Assembly (NCBI GenBank): GCA_910578305.1 | Contig: CAJTQH010000004.1 | Coordinates: 12,241 to 21,703 of the forward strand | DNA: 9,463 bases | Source of the DNA: an uncultured Muribaculaceae bacterium | GTDB taxonomy: Bacteria; Bacteroidota; Bacteroidia; Bacteroidales; Muribaculaceae | Direction of reading: 5' to 3' | Part shown: piece by piece, positions 1-6,492 of the stretch | Numbering within the stretch: the stretch's first letter is position 1 | Layout of the letters: every line of letters begins with the position of its first letter | Position numbers and translations under genes: made by a program | Notes under the pieces: model-generated | The model's database searches: none | What the model saw: only the letters and a program-made list of their open reading frames with translations | What the model was told of the DNA's origin: nothing

Positions 1-340
1 TTTCGAGCCCGAATATCAACAGATATATCATGTCACAGAGCATGGCGATTCCCGCTATAATCTGCGCTGTGGCTTCCTTTGCACGACTATATGAGAATAC
101 ACGGCACCATATTGATACGGACAATGACAACAGACAGCTCATAGGCAGCACGAAGTTCATGGCGATCTCGACATTTTTCGAACCAAGAGGAAACTCTATG
201 TAGTAGAGTAACCAGAGCGTTGTGACCAGTATCATCACCGAAGTGACGGGAAATCGCCGGATGCTTATTTGAAAAGCATCGGCAAGCATTGACAGAGATA
301 ATTTTTTCTGCCGTGTATCTGAGAGAGGTGATTCGTTCAT
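1..340 (-). CDS. Membrane protein, N-terminal part only (possibly DUF4153 family)
   Basis: An open frame starts with ATG at 340-338 and runs off the left edge after 113 codons without a stop, so only the N-terminus is visible. After a polar cytoplasmic-looking start (MNESPLSDTRQKKLS) there are three hydrophobic stretches, at about residues 32-50, 61-78 and 93-112, which suggests a multi-pass inner-membrane protein. The layout of a short polar head, then an RRFPVT segment (28-33), then a first membrane helix resembles the start of Bacteroidota DUF4153 proteins. That match is from memory and is not certain, and the function of that family is unknown. The start lies 15 bases after the prfA stop on the same strand, with no terminator between, so the two genes are probably cotranscribed. 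Being coding is well supported; the family name is not. Confidence 0.6.
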   Translation of the reverse strand, partial: MNESPLSDTRQKKLSLSMLADAFQISIRRFPVTSVMILVTTLWLLYYIEFPLGSKNVEIAMNFVLPMSCLLSLSVSIWCRVFSYSRAKEATAQIIAGIAMLCDMIYLLIFGLE

Positions 341-355
341 ACCGATGATGGGCGT

Positions 356-1465
356 TTATAATTCAGAAGCCTTGAGCTTCTCGGCATTTTCCGCGATGAT
401 CAGATGATCGATACAATCCTGAATATCTCCGTCGACAAATGCCTGGAGATTGTAAATCGTATAATTAATGCGGTGATCTGTGATTCGTCCTTGCGGGTAA
501 TTGTATGTTCGTATCTTGGCTGAACGGTCGCCGGTCGACACCATGGTTTTGCGGCGCGATGCGATGTCGTCAATGTATTTCTGGTGTTCCTTGTCGTAGA
601 TGAAAGTACGCAATCGACTTAATGCACGCTCTTTATTTTTGGGCTGATCGCGAGTCTCGGTGCACTCGATTAGAATTTCTTCAGTCTCGCCGGTATTGGG
701 ATTGCGCCACATATAACGCAGACGCACACCGGACTCCACTTTGTTGACGTTCTGACCTCCGGCTCCACCCGAACGGAATGTATCCCACTTTATCTCACCC
801 TCATTTATCTCTACATCAAAGGCCTCAGCCTCGGGAAGCACAGCGACGGTAGCCGCCGAGGTGTGCACACGTCCCTGAGTTTCAGTCGCCGGCACACGCT
901 GCACACGGTGCACTCCGCTCTCATATTTAAGAGTACCGTAGACACCTTCGCCGCTTACAGCCATCACTATCTCCTTGTAGCCTCCGGCAGCGCCTTCGCT
1001 CATGGATGTAATGGATACATTCCAGCCTTTTGATTCGCAATACTTCATGTACATCTTGGCCAGATCTCCGGCAAAAATGGCTGCTTCATCGCCACCGGTG
1101 CCTCCTCGAATCTCAAGTATGGCATTCTTACCATCTTCAGGATCGGCCGGAATGAGAAGCAGTTTTATCTCCTCTTCAAGAACGGGCAGCGCCGCCGTGG
1201 CTTCGTCCAGTTCCTCCTTGGCCATGGCTCGCAATTCATCGTCGCTTTCCGTGTCAAGCACTTCGCGAGCCTCCTCTATATTGGCAAGCATAGTGCGGTA
1301 ACGACGGGTGGTGGAAAGTAACTTTTCAAGTTCCTTATACTCTTTGGTCAGACGCACATAGCGCTTCATATCGGCAATCACAGCCGGGTCAGTGATAAGG
1401 GTGCTGACTTCTTCAAAACGCGCATCAATGCCGTCGAGTCGGCTCAGTAGGGAATTATCGGCCAT
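356..1465 (-). CDS. prfA: Peptide chain release factor 1 (RF1)
   Basis: RF1 recognises UAA and UAG in the ribosomal A site and triggers hydrolysis of peptidyl-tRNA in the cytoplasm. The 369-residue product is close to the usual length of about 360. Visible motifs are the codon-reading tripeptide PAT at 192-194 within VQRVPATETQGRVHTSA, and the catalytic GGQ at 236-238 within RSGGAGGQNVNK. RF2 would carry SPF in place of PAT, so this is RF1. Domain 1 is the helical part up to about residue 105. The start chosen is MADNSLLSRL at 1465. The frame stays open 19 codons further upstream (to 1522), but that part is not family-like and overlaps the likely promoter. The Gln of GGQ is normally methylated by PrmC; no prmC is visible here. 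The gene is transcribed leftward, divergent from the small lipoprotein gene, and is followed 15 bases later by a membrane-protein gene. Confidence 0.97.
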   Translation of the reverse strand: MADNSLLSRLDGIDARFEEVSTLITDPAVIADMKRYVRLTKEYKELEKLLSTTRRYRTMLANIEEAREVLDTESDDELRAMAKEELDEATAALPVLEEEIKLLLIPADPEDGKNAILEIRGGTGGDEAAIFAGDLAKMYMKYCESKGWNVSITSMSEGAAGGYKEIVMAVSGEGVYGTLKYESGVHRVQRVPATETQGRVHTSAATVAVLPEAEAFDVEINEGEIKWDTFRSGGAGGQNVNKVESGVRLRYMWRNPNTGETEEILIECTETRDQPKNKERALSRLRTFIYDKEHQKYIDDIASRRKTMVSTGDRSAKIRTYNYPQGRITDHRINYTIYNLQAFVDGDIQDCIDHLIIAENAEKLKASEL

Positions 1466-1491
1466 AAAGGTAAGAATGAAATAATTTTCCG

Positions 1492-1523
1492 CGAAGTTAC
1501 TAAAAAAACGATGGCTGGACAAT
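1492..1523 (-). promoter_or_regulatory. Likely prfA promoter (Bacteroidota type)
   Basis: Read on the minus strand, ATTG (1523-1520) is followed after 20 bases by TAACTTCG (1499-1492). This matches the -33 TTTG and -7 TAnnTTTG pattern of the Bacteroidota primary sigma factor with one mismatch in each element. Initiation would be expected near 1485, giving a leader of about 20 bases before the prfA ATG at 1465. A second minus-strand sequence, TATATTTG at 1543-1536, is a perfect -7 box but lacks a -33 element at the right distance, so it is a weaker alternative. Confidence 0.55.
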
Positions 1524-1555
1524 AGCGGAAGTGAACAAATATACCTATATATCCG

Positions 1556-1571
1556 ATATAATTATATAATT
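1556..1571. repeat. AT-rich tandem octamer and 12-base palindrome in the divergent intergenic region
   Basis: ATATAATT occurs twice back to back at 1556-1563 and 1564-1571. The overlapping segment AATTATATAATT (1560-1571) is a perfect palindrome. It lies between prfA and the small lipoprotein gene, just upstream of the latter. It may simply be promoter AT-richness, or it may be a binding site for a dimeric regulator or an easily melted element. Nothing here decides between these. Confidence 0.5.
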
Positions 1572-1572
1572 G
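1565..1572 (+). promoter_or_regulatory. Weak candidate -7 box for the small lipoprotein gene
   Basis: TATAATTG matches the Bacteroidota -7 pattern TAnnTTTG with one mismatch and sits 19 bases before the ATG at 1592. Initiation near 1579 would give a leader of only about 13 bases. No TTTG or TTG lies at the expected -33 distance, so this call is tentative. No better plus-strand candidate is visible in the 126-base interval. Confidence 0.25.
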
Positions 1573-1591
1573 TAATCAACAAATTTCATCT

Positions 1592-1816
1592 ATGAGACGA
1601 CGTAAATGGACCGCAATTCTATTGGCAACAGCCATCTGTCTCGGATCGGCAGTGTCACTGAGCGGATGTGGAAGCATGCATAGTTACTGGGGTGTTGAAA
1701 ATGACTATTACACCGACTTTGACGGCGGTCATCATCACCACAAGCCGCCAAAACACAAAAAGTATAAGAAGCACAAAAAGCATAAAAAACATCATCACCA
1801 TGATGACAACGATTGA
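1592..1816 (+). CDS. Small His/Lys-rich lipoprotein of unknown function
   Basis: I do not recognise this 74-residue protein. It begins with a lipoprotein signal peptide: MRRRK, a hydrophobic core (about 7-23), then lipobox L23-S24-G25-C26, so Cys26 would be lipidated. The mature part is about 49 residues. A short aromatic and acidic linker (SYWGVENDYYTDFDGG) is followed by HHHH (47-50), KPPK, a period-three ladder with H, Y, H, H, H at 55, 58, 61, 64 and 67 separated by Lys pairs, a second HHHH (67-70) and an acidic end DDND. By my count the mature part has 12 His and 10 Lys. There is no acidic run right after the Cys of the kind used for surface export, so it may face the periplasm. His clusters suggest binding of Ni, Zn or Cu; the Lys-rich charge could also bind anionic polymers. 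Both are inference. It is a single-gene unit with its own terminator, divergent from prfA. The signal peptide and the in-frame repeat argue that it is a real gene. Confidence 0.75.
   Translation: MRRRKWTAILLATAICLGSAVSLSGCGSMHSYWGVENDYYTDFDGGHHHHKPPKHKKYKKHKKHKKHHHHDDND
1754..1789 (+). repeat. 18-base tandem duplication inside the His/Lys-rich tail
   Basis: Two in-frame units, 1754-1771 (CACAAAAAGTATAAGAAG) and 1772-1789 (CACAAAAAGCATAAAAAA), match at 15 of 18 positions. They encode HKKYKK and HKKHKK. The unit is flanked by two almost identical His-coding blocks, CATCATCACCAC at 1730-1741 and CATCATCACCAT at 1790-1801, exactly 60 bases apart. This suggests growth of the tail by slippage or duplication that kept the reading frame. 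Confidence 0.8.
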
Positions 1817-1866
1817 TTCCGAACAGTTCAAACCGGAGCAAGACTTCGTAAACTTTGGAAGCGCTT

Positions 1867-1899
1867 TCTGAAAAACAGGTGTGCTTTCAGAGTTTTTTT
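1867..1899 (+). terminator. Rho-independent terminator after the small lipoprotein gene
   Basis: TCTGAAA (1867-1873) pairs with TTTCAGA (1885-1891) around an 11-base loop, followed by G and seven T residues (1893-1899). The stem is AT-rich and of moderate strength, but the T-tract is clear. It lies 51 bases after the lipoprotein stop and just before the tig promoter, so it separates the two transcription units. Confidence 0.65.
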
Positions 1900-1919
1900 G
1901 TGTAAACGTCATGAAAAAA

Positions 1920-1950
1920 TTGCGCATTACGGCCAAAAATGTTATTTTTG
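1920..1950 (+). promoter_or_regulatory. tig promoter (Bacteroidota type)
   Basis: TTG (1920-1922), a 20-base spacer, then TATTTTTG (1943-1950) is a full match to the -7 consensus TAnnTTTG. Initiation would be expected near 1957, giving an AT-rich leader of about 43 bases before the ATG at 2000. No Shine-Dalgarno sequence is visible, as is usual in this phylum. Confidence 0.7.
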
Positions 1951-1999
1951 CAAGCCAATTTGAAATAATATACAATAAAGTAACCATCATAAACAAGTT

Positions 2000-3361
2000 A
2001 TGAACGTAACAGCAAACAATACCGATGCAGTGAGCATGCGTCTGACCGTATCGGTAGAAGAAAATGACTACAAGGCAAAAGTAAACGAAGACCTTAAGAA
2101 AATCGGCCGTAACCATCAGATCCCCGGATTCCGCAAGGGACATATCAGCCTTCCCGACCTCCAGCGTCGTTTTGGCCGTCAGGTAACAAGCGACGTGATC
2201 AATCAGGTGGTATTTGAAGCCGTTATGAAATATATCGAGGAAAACAAGCTCAATGTGCTGGGTCAGCCCATGCCCGTTGAAGTAAAGGAGCTCGATCTTA
2301 AGAATCAGAAGGACTTCACATTTGAATATGATCTCGCACTTGCTCCCGCACTTGATGTGAAAGTAGACAAGAGCGAACACGTACCCTACTATAACATAGA
2401 GGTGTCCGACGATATGATTGCCGAGCAGGATCAGGCATTCCGCAAACGCTTCGGCGCACAGGTGCCGGGTGAGGAATTTGAACCCGATGCACTTGTAAAA
2501 GGCTCTATATTTGAACTCAATGAAGACGGTACCGTAAAGGAAGGCGACGACGCCATTCAGGTAGTGGCAGGCATTGTTGCTCCCATGTATTTCGTGGATA
2601 AAGCCGAGGCTGCCAAGTTTGAAGGCAAGAAAGTAGGCGATAAGGTAGTATTCAATCCTCGTCGTGCTGCCGACGGCAATATCACCGAACTTGCCTCGAT
2701 GCTCAATATCGATAAAGAACGCACAGCGGCTGTTCAGGGCGACTTTGAGATGACAATATCTGAGATTATAGTAGTACGTCCGGCCGAATTGGGAGAAGAG
2801 TTCTATACTAATGTATTTGGAAAGGACAAGGTTAAGAGCGAAGAAGAATATCGTGATGCTGTAAAGAATATCATAGCAGGCGAACTGGCAAACAACAGCG
2901 AAATGATATTCCGCTTCTCGGCACGCAAAGTGTTTATGGCGAAATACGGCGAAATGCAGCTTCCCGAGGCTATTCTCAAGTCATGGCTTATAAGCACCAA
3001 TGAAGATCTCAACGAAGAAAACATTGATGAACGCTTCGCTTCAATGATCCCCGATCTGAAATGGCAGCTCATCAAGGAGCAGATTGCAAGTGTGCTTAAC
3101 ATCAAGATCGAAGAAAACGATCTCATGGAATTTGCCAAAACTATGGCCGCACGTCAGTTTGCCCAGTATGGCATGACAAACATGGACGACGAAACTCTGA
3201 CTAACTACGCCAAGAACATTCTTGAAGATAAAAACTATCGTGGACGTCTGATAGAGCAGGTTGGTGATGTGAAACTCTACAATGGCATCATGAATGCCGT
3301 GACTTTGGACGAAGAGACAGTATCGCTCGACAAATTCAAAGAGATAGCATCAACCATCTGA
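2000..3361 (+). CDS. tig: Trigger factor, ribosome-associated chaperone
   Basis: Trigger factor docks at the ribosomal exit tunnel and shields nascent chains. The product has 453 residues against about 432 in E. coli. The N-terminal ribosome-binding domain (about 1-115) carries the signature PGFRKG at 42-47, but the next residues are HISLP where the family usually has a VPM-like sequence, so the conserved proline is Ser50. The middle region (about 150-262) occupies the place of the FKBP-type PPIase domain, but I cannot find its usual active-site sequence (such as the IPGFE segment), so prolyl isomerase activity is doubtful. The C-terminal part (about 263-453) is the helical substrate-binding body. 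The start MNVTANNTDAV agrees with Bacteroidales homologues as I remember them. The gene has its own promoter and terminator. In many bacteria tig lies next to clpP; here a mannosidase gene intervenes. Confidence 0.93.
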   Translation: MNVTANNTDAVSMRLTVSVEENDYKAKVNEDLKKIGRNHQIPGFRKGHISLPDLQRRFGRQVTSDVINQVVFEAVMKYIEENKLNVLGQPMPVEVKELDLKNQKDFTFEYDLALAPALDVKVDKSEHVPYYNIEVSDDMIAEQDQAFRKRFGAQVPGEEFEPDALVKGSIFELNEDGTVKEGDDAIQVVAGIVAPMYFVDKAEAAKFEGKKVGDKVVFNPRRAADGNITELASMLNIDKERTAAVQGDFEMTISEIIVVRPAELGEEFYTNVFGKDKVKSEEEYRDAVKNIIAGELANNSEMIFRFSARKVFMAKYGEMQLPEAILKSWLISTNEDLNEENIDERFASMIPDLKWQLIKEQIASVLNIKIEENDLMEFAKTMAARQFAQYGMTNMDDETLTNYAKNILEDKNYRGRLIEQVGDVKLYNGIMNAVTLDEETVSLDKFKEIASTI

Positions 3362-3387
3362 TCGGACAACATTGATTAATATCCTAC

Positions 3388-3419
3388 AAGAGCCCTCGTA
3401 TTAACGGGGGCTCTTTGTT
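3388..3419 (+). terminator. Strong hairpin terminator after tig
   Basis: AAGAGCCCTCG (3388-3398) pairs with CGGGGGCTCTT (3405-3415) over 11 base pairs, including one T:G, around the six-base loop TATTAA. A short T-rich stretch (TCTTTGTT) follows. It begins 27 bases after the tig stop and precedes the mannosidase promoter, so tig is probably a single-gene unit. Confidence 0.85.
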
Positions 3420-3438
3420 AAATTATAGGGCCGGGGAG

Positions 3439-3468
3439 TTGGTAATCAGGTAAAAATGACTAACTTTG
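3439..3468 (+). promoter_or_regulatory. Promoter of the GH92 mannosidase gene
   Basis: TTG (3439-3441), a 19-base spacer, then TAACTTTG (3461-3468) is a perfect -7 TAnnTTTG match. Initiation would be near 3475, giving a leader of about 28 bases before the ATG at 3503. No operator-like dyad is visible at this promoter. Confidence 0.7.
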
Positions 3469-3502
3469 TAATATTACTTGTATTATAACCTTATCCCATA
3501 TA

Positions 3503-5722
3503 ATGAAACCAATAATTTTAGTATCCATGACGGCCGCTGCTGCCTTGCTGTGTTCATGCGGAGCGAGCGGCGACAAATCCGCTGCCGACAGCACTGATTA
3601 TTCAGCAATAGTAAATCCCTTTATCGGTACAGATTTTACAGGTAACACATATCCCGGAGCACAGGTTCCGTTCGGCATGGTTCAACTCAGCCCCGACAAC
3701 GGACTCCCCGGCTGGGATCGTATATCAGGTTATTTTTACCCCGACAGCACCATTGCCGGATTCAGCCATACACACCTGTCCGGCACAGGTGCCGGTGATC
3801 TTTACGACATTTCCTTCATGCCTGTGACTCTTCCTTATGTGGAAGCAGAAGCCCCACTGGGAATATACTCTAAGTTTTCCCATGACGATGAAGAGGCATC
3901 GGCCGGATATTATCGCGTGATACTCAAAGACTATGGCATAAATGTAGAGCTCACCGCCACTGAGCGCACGGGCATACAGAGATATACCTTCCCCGGAGGC
4001 GATGCTGCCATATTCCTCAATTTGCGTAAGGCCATGAACTGGGATGCTACAGTTGACTCAAAGATAGAAGTAGTGGACTCGATGACAGTGCAGGGCTATC
4101 GCTTCTCGGCCGGATGGGCTCGCGACCAGCGTGTATATTTCCAGACCCGATTTTCCAAGCCATGGAAATCGCTTGTCATTGACTCGGCTGCGACAGACAA
4201 AGGCGGAATGGGCGTAGTGGCACGGTTTGACTTCGACACTACCGAGGGAGAACAGATCATTGTGGCCACAGCTATATCAGGCGTAAGCGAAGAGGGCGCT
4301 GCAAAAAACCTTTCAGCGGAAGCTCCTCACAACGATTTCGACAAATATCTTGCTGAAGCACGTAAGGCATGGAATGCCCGACTCGGCACTATAGAAGTAT
4401 CCGGCGGTAGCAACGACGATCGCGTGAACTTCTATACTGCCATGTATCACAGCATGCTTGCGCCCACTATATACAGTGATGTCGACGGACGCTATTTTGG
4501 TCCTGACAAGCAGATACATCAGGCCGACGGATGGACTAACTTCTCGACTTTCTCGCTTTGGGATACCTTCAGAGCATCCCACCCTCTGTTCACATATCTT
4601 GACACCGAGCATGTCAATGATATGATTAAATCATTCCTTGCCTTCTACGAACAGAATGGCCGTCTCCCGGTATGGAATTTCCAAGGTGGCGAGACTGACA
4701 TGATGCTCGGTTACCATGCTGTGCCTGTAATCGTGGACGCATATCTCAAAGGTATCGGTGATTTCGATGCCGAAAAAGCGCTCGCGGCATGTGTGGCCAC
4801 GGCCAACATCGACGAATACCGCGGCATCGGTCTTTACAAGGAGAAAGGCTATGTGCCATATGATGTGGTCGACCCCTATAACTCTGAAGACTGGTCGCTC
4901 TCACGCACTCTCGAATATGCCTACGACGACTATTGCATAGCACGTATGGCCGAAAAGATGGGCAAGAAAGATATTGCCGACCAATTCTACGCTCGGTCGC
5001 AGAACTACCGCAATGTGTTCAATCCGGCTACTCGGTTCATGCAGCCGCGCGACAGCAAAGGCAACTGGCAGCCCGACTTCTCTCCCGATGATTACACTCC
5101 GCATATAAGTGAAAGCAATGGCTGGCACTATTTCTGGTCGGTGCAGCAGGACATCCCTGGTCTTATAGCCCTGACCGGAGGTGAGGATAAATTTGCCGCA
5201 AAACTTGACAGTATGTTTACATACACTCCTGCAGGCAATGAAGAACTCCCCATATTCAGCACCGGCATGATAGGCCAGTACGCCCACGGAAACGAACCAT
5301 CACACCACGTGATATATCTCTACAATAAAGTTGGTCAGCCATGGAAGACTGCTCAGTATGCCAAAGAGGTCATGCATAAACTTTATTTCAATGCTCCGGC
5401 CGGTCTTTGTGGCAACGATGATCTCGGTCAGACATCGGCATGGTTTGTGTTCAGCGCCATGGGCTTCTATCCTGTAGATCCCGTGAGCGGTGAATATGAG
5501 ATTGGCTCACCATTGTTCGAAGAATCACGCATGCGTCTGCCCAACGGCAAGATATTTACCGTGAAAGCTCCGGGCCTTTCAGAAGAGAACATTTATGTAA
5601 AATCGGTAAAAGTCGACGGACAGCCTTATGACAAGAGCTACATCACACACGATCAGATAATGAATGGCTCAACCGTGGAACTTGAGATGACTTCGACTCC
5701 CGGCATTTGCTGGTATCGTTGA
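3503..5722 (+). CDS. GH92 family alpha-mannosidase, lipoprotein
   Basis: GH92 enzymes are calcium-dependent inverting exo-alpha-mannosidases that trim mannose from N-glycans or yeast mannan. This 739-residue protein is of normal family length. It has a lipoprotein signal peptide with lipobox L16-C17-S18-C19, so it should be anchored in a membrane outside the cytoplasm. No acidic surface-export run follows the Cys, so which face it occupies is open. Family motifs run in order: NPFIGT (38-43), TGNTYPGAQVPFGMVQLSPD (46-65), GFSHTHLSGTG (86-96), FSLWDTFRASHPL (350-362), ESNGWHYFW (537-545), GQYAHGNEPSHH (591-602) and GNDDLGQTSAW (637-647). Glu537 is the likely general acid and Asp639/Asp640 likely base candidates, by motif position only. 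Linkage preference (1,2, 1,3 or other) cannot be read here. The gene is monocistronic by promoter evidence, with no SusC/SusD or other glycan genes beside it, so it is not in a visible polysaccharide utilization locus. No clear terminator follows it before clpP. Confidence 0.93.
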   Translation: MKPIILVSMTAAAALLCSCGASGDKSAADSTDYSAIVNPFIGTDFTGNTYPGAQVPFGMVQLSPDNGLPGWDRISGYFYPDSTIAGFSHTHLSGTGAGDLYDISFMPVTLPYVEAEAPLGIYSKFSHDDEEASAGYYRVILKDYGINVELTATERTGIQRYTFPGGDAAIFLNLRKAMNWDATVDSKIEVVDSMTVQGYRFSAGWARDQRVYFQTRFSKPWKSLVIDSAATDKGGMGVVARFDFDTTEGEQIIVATAISGVSEEGAAKNLSAEAPHNDFDKYLAEARKAWNARLGTIEVSGGSNDDRVNFYTAMYHSMLAPTIYSDVDGRYFGPDKQIHQADGWTNFSTFSLWDTFRASHPLFTYLDTEHVNDMIKSFLAFYEQNGRLPVWNFQGGETDMMLGYHAVPVIVDAYLKGIGDFDAEKALAACVATANIDEYRGIGLYKEKGYVPYDVVDPYNSEDWSLSRTLEYAYDDYCIARMAEKMGKKDIADQFYARSQNYRNVFNPATRFMQPRDSKGNWQPDFSPDDYTPHISESNGWHYFWSVQQDIPGLIALTGGEDKFAAKLDSMFTYTPAGNEELPIFSTGMIGQYAHGNEPSHHVIYLYNKVGQPWKTAQYAKEVMHKLYFNAPAGLCGNDDLGQTSAWFVFSAMGFYPVDPVSGEYEIGSPLFEESRMRLPNGKIFTVKAPGLSEENIYVKSVKVDGQPYDKSYITHDQIMNGSTVELEMTSTPGICWYR

Positions 5723-5732
5723 TGTCCGATTG

Positions 5733-5764
5733 TTTGGATGTTTGATAAAAAAAACTTAACTTTG
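5733..5764 (+). promoter_or_regulatory. clpP-clpX promoter (Bacteroidota type)
   Basis: TTTG (5733-5736), a 20-base spacer, then TAACTTTG (5757-5764) matches both elements perfectly. Initiation would be near 5771, giving an AT-rich leader of about 37 bases before the clpP ATG at 5808. The -7 box is identical to the one before the mannosidase gene. Confidence 0.75.
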
Positions 5765-5807
5765 AATTAAGAAATCAGTAAACTATTATTTTCAATAGAT
5801 AATAAAT

Positions 5808-6482
5808 ATGAATAACGACTTTAGAAATTATGCCGTAAAGCATCTGGGGATGAACGGACTCGCTCTCGATCAGTATGCTTCAGCTATTACCTCAAGCTAT
5901 ATATCTCCCACCATTATCGAGGAGCGTCAACTCAATGTAGCCCAGATGGACGTGTTCTCACGCCTTATGATGGATCGCGTGATATTCCTCGGCACACAGG
6001 TCGATGACTATACCGCCAATGTGATACAGGCTCAGCTCCTATATCTTGATTCTACGGATCCAGGCAAAGATGTGAGCATATACATAAACTCGCCCGGTGG
6101 ATCGGTATATGCCGGACTTGGCATATACGACACTATGCAGTACATTTCAAGTGACGTATCGACAATATGCACCGGGATGGCCGCATCTATGGCTGCTGTC
6201 CTTCTGGTAGCCGGAACTGCCGGCAAGCGATTTGCCCTTAATCATTCACGCGTTATGATACATCAGCCGATGGGTGGCGCACAGGGGCAGGCATCGGACA
6301 TAGAGATTACCGCACGCGAGATTCAGAAGCTCAAGAAAGAATTGTACACCATAATAGCCAATCATTCTGGTCAGCCTTTCGAAAAAGTTGAGCGCGACTC
6401 CGACCGCGACTACTGGATGACTTCCGCCGAGGCAAAAGAATATGGAATGATTGACGATGTACTGATTAAAGCCAAGCATTGA
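5808..6482 (+). CDS. clpP: ATP-dependent Clp protease proteolytic subunit ClpP
   Basis: ClpP is a self-compartmentalised serine protease (two stacked heptamers in the family) that degrades proteins fed by ClpX in the cytoplasm. The catalytic triad is visible as Ser127 in GMAASMAA, His152 in VMIHQPMGG and Asp201 in SDRDYWM. The oxyanion and substrate region INSPGGSV (93-100) is also present. The 224 residues compare with 207 in E. coli; the extra length is mainly N-terminal, about 35-40 residues before ERQLNVAQMDVFSR. Part of this may be a propeptide that is removed, but no cleavage site can be assigned. The start at 5808 fits the upstream promoter; Met15 is the next in-frame choice. The stop is 10 bases before clpX, so the two are an operon. 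Confidence 0.97.
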   Translation: MNNDFRNYAVKHLGMNGLALDQYASAITSSYISPTIIEERQLNVAQMDVFSRLMMDRVIFLGTQVDDYTANVIQAQLLYLDSTDPGKDVSIYINSPGGSVYAGLGIYDTMQYISSDVSTICTGMAASMAAVLLVAGTAGKRFALNHSRVMIHQPMGGAQGQASDIEITAREIQKLKKELYTIIANHSGQPFEKVERDSDRDYWMTSAEAKEYGMIDDVLIKAKH

Positions 6483-6492
6483 TTGACCATAT

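Noticed and set aside
1002..1301. 99-codon plus-strand, Ser/Ala-rich open frame opposite prfA
   Set aside because: Its composition is the complement of prfA coding sequence; it has no recognisable domain and no promoter-like sequence that I noticed.
1466..1522. 19-codon N-terminal extension of prfA
   Set aside because: RF1 proteins start near MADNSLL-type sequences. The extension is not family-like and contains the probable -33/-7 promoter elements.
1668..1871. Alternative-frame open frame overlapping the small lipoprotein gene
   Set aside because: The overlapping frame has a signal peptide, lipobox and structured repeat. This one has none of these and runs into the terminator stem.
1655..2380. 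241-codon open frame on the minus strand, opposite the lipoprotein gene and the start of tig
   Set aside because: It is antisense to two well-supported genes, its composition (Phe, Leu, Val, Ile and Met rich) is what a reversed coding strand gives, and it crosses a promoter and a terminator. No family resemblance.
5723..5756. Possible terminator after the mannosidase gene
   Set aside because: There is a run of A residues and a T-rich segment but no stem I can pair, so transcription may continue into clpP or end by another mechanism.
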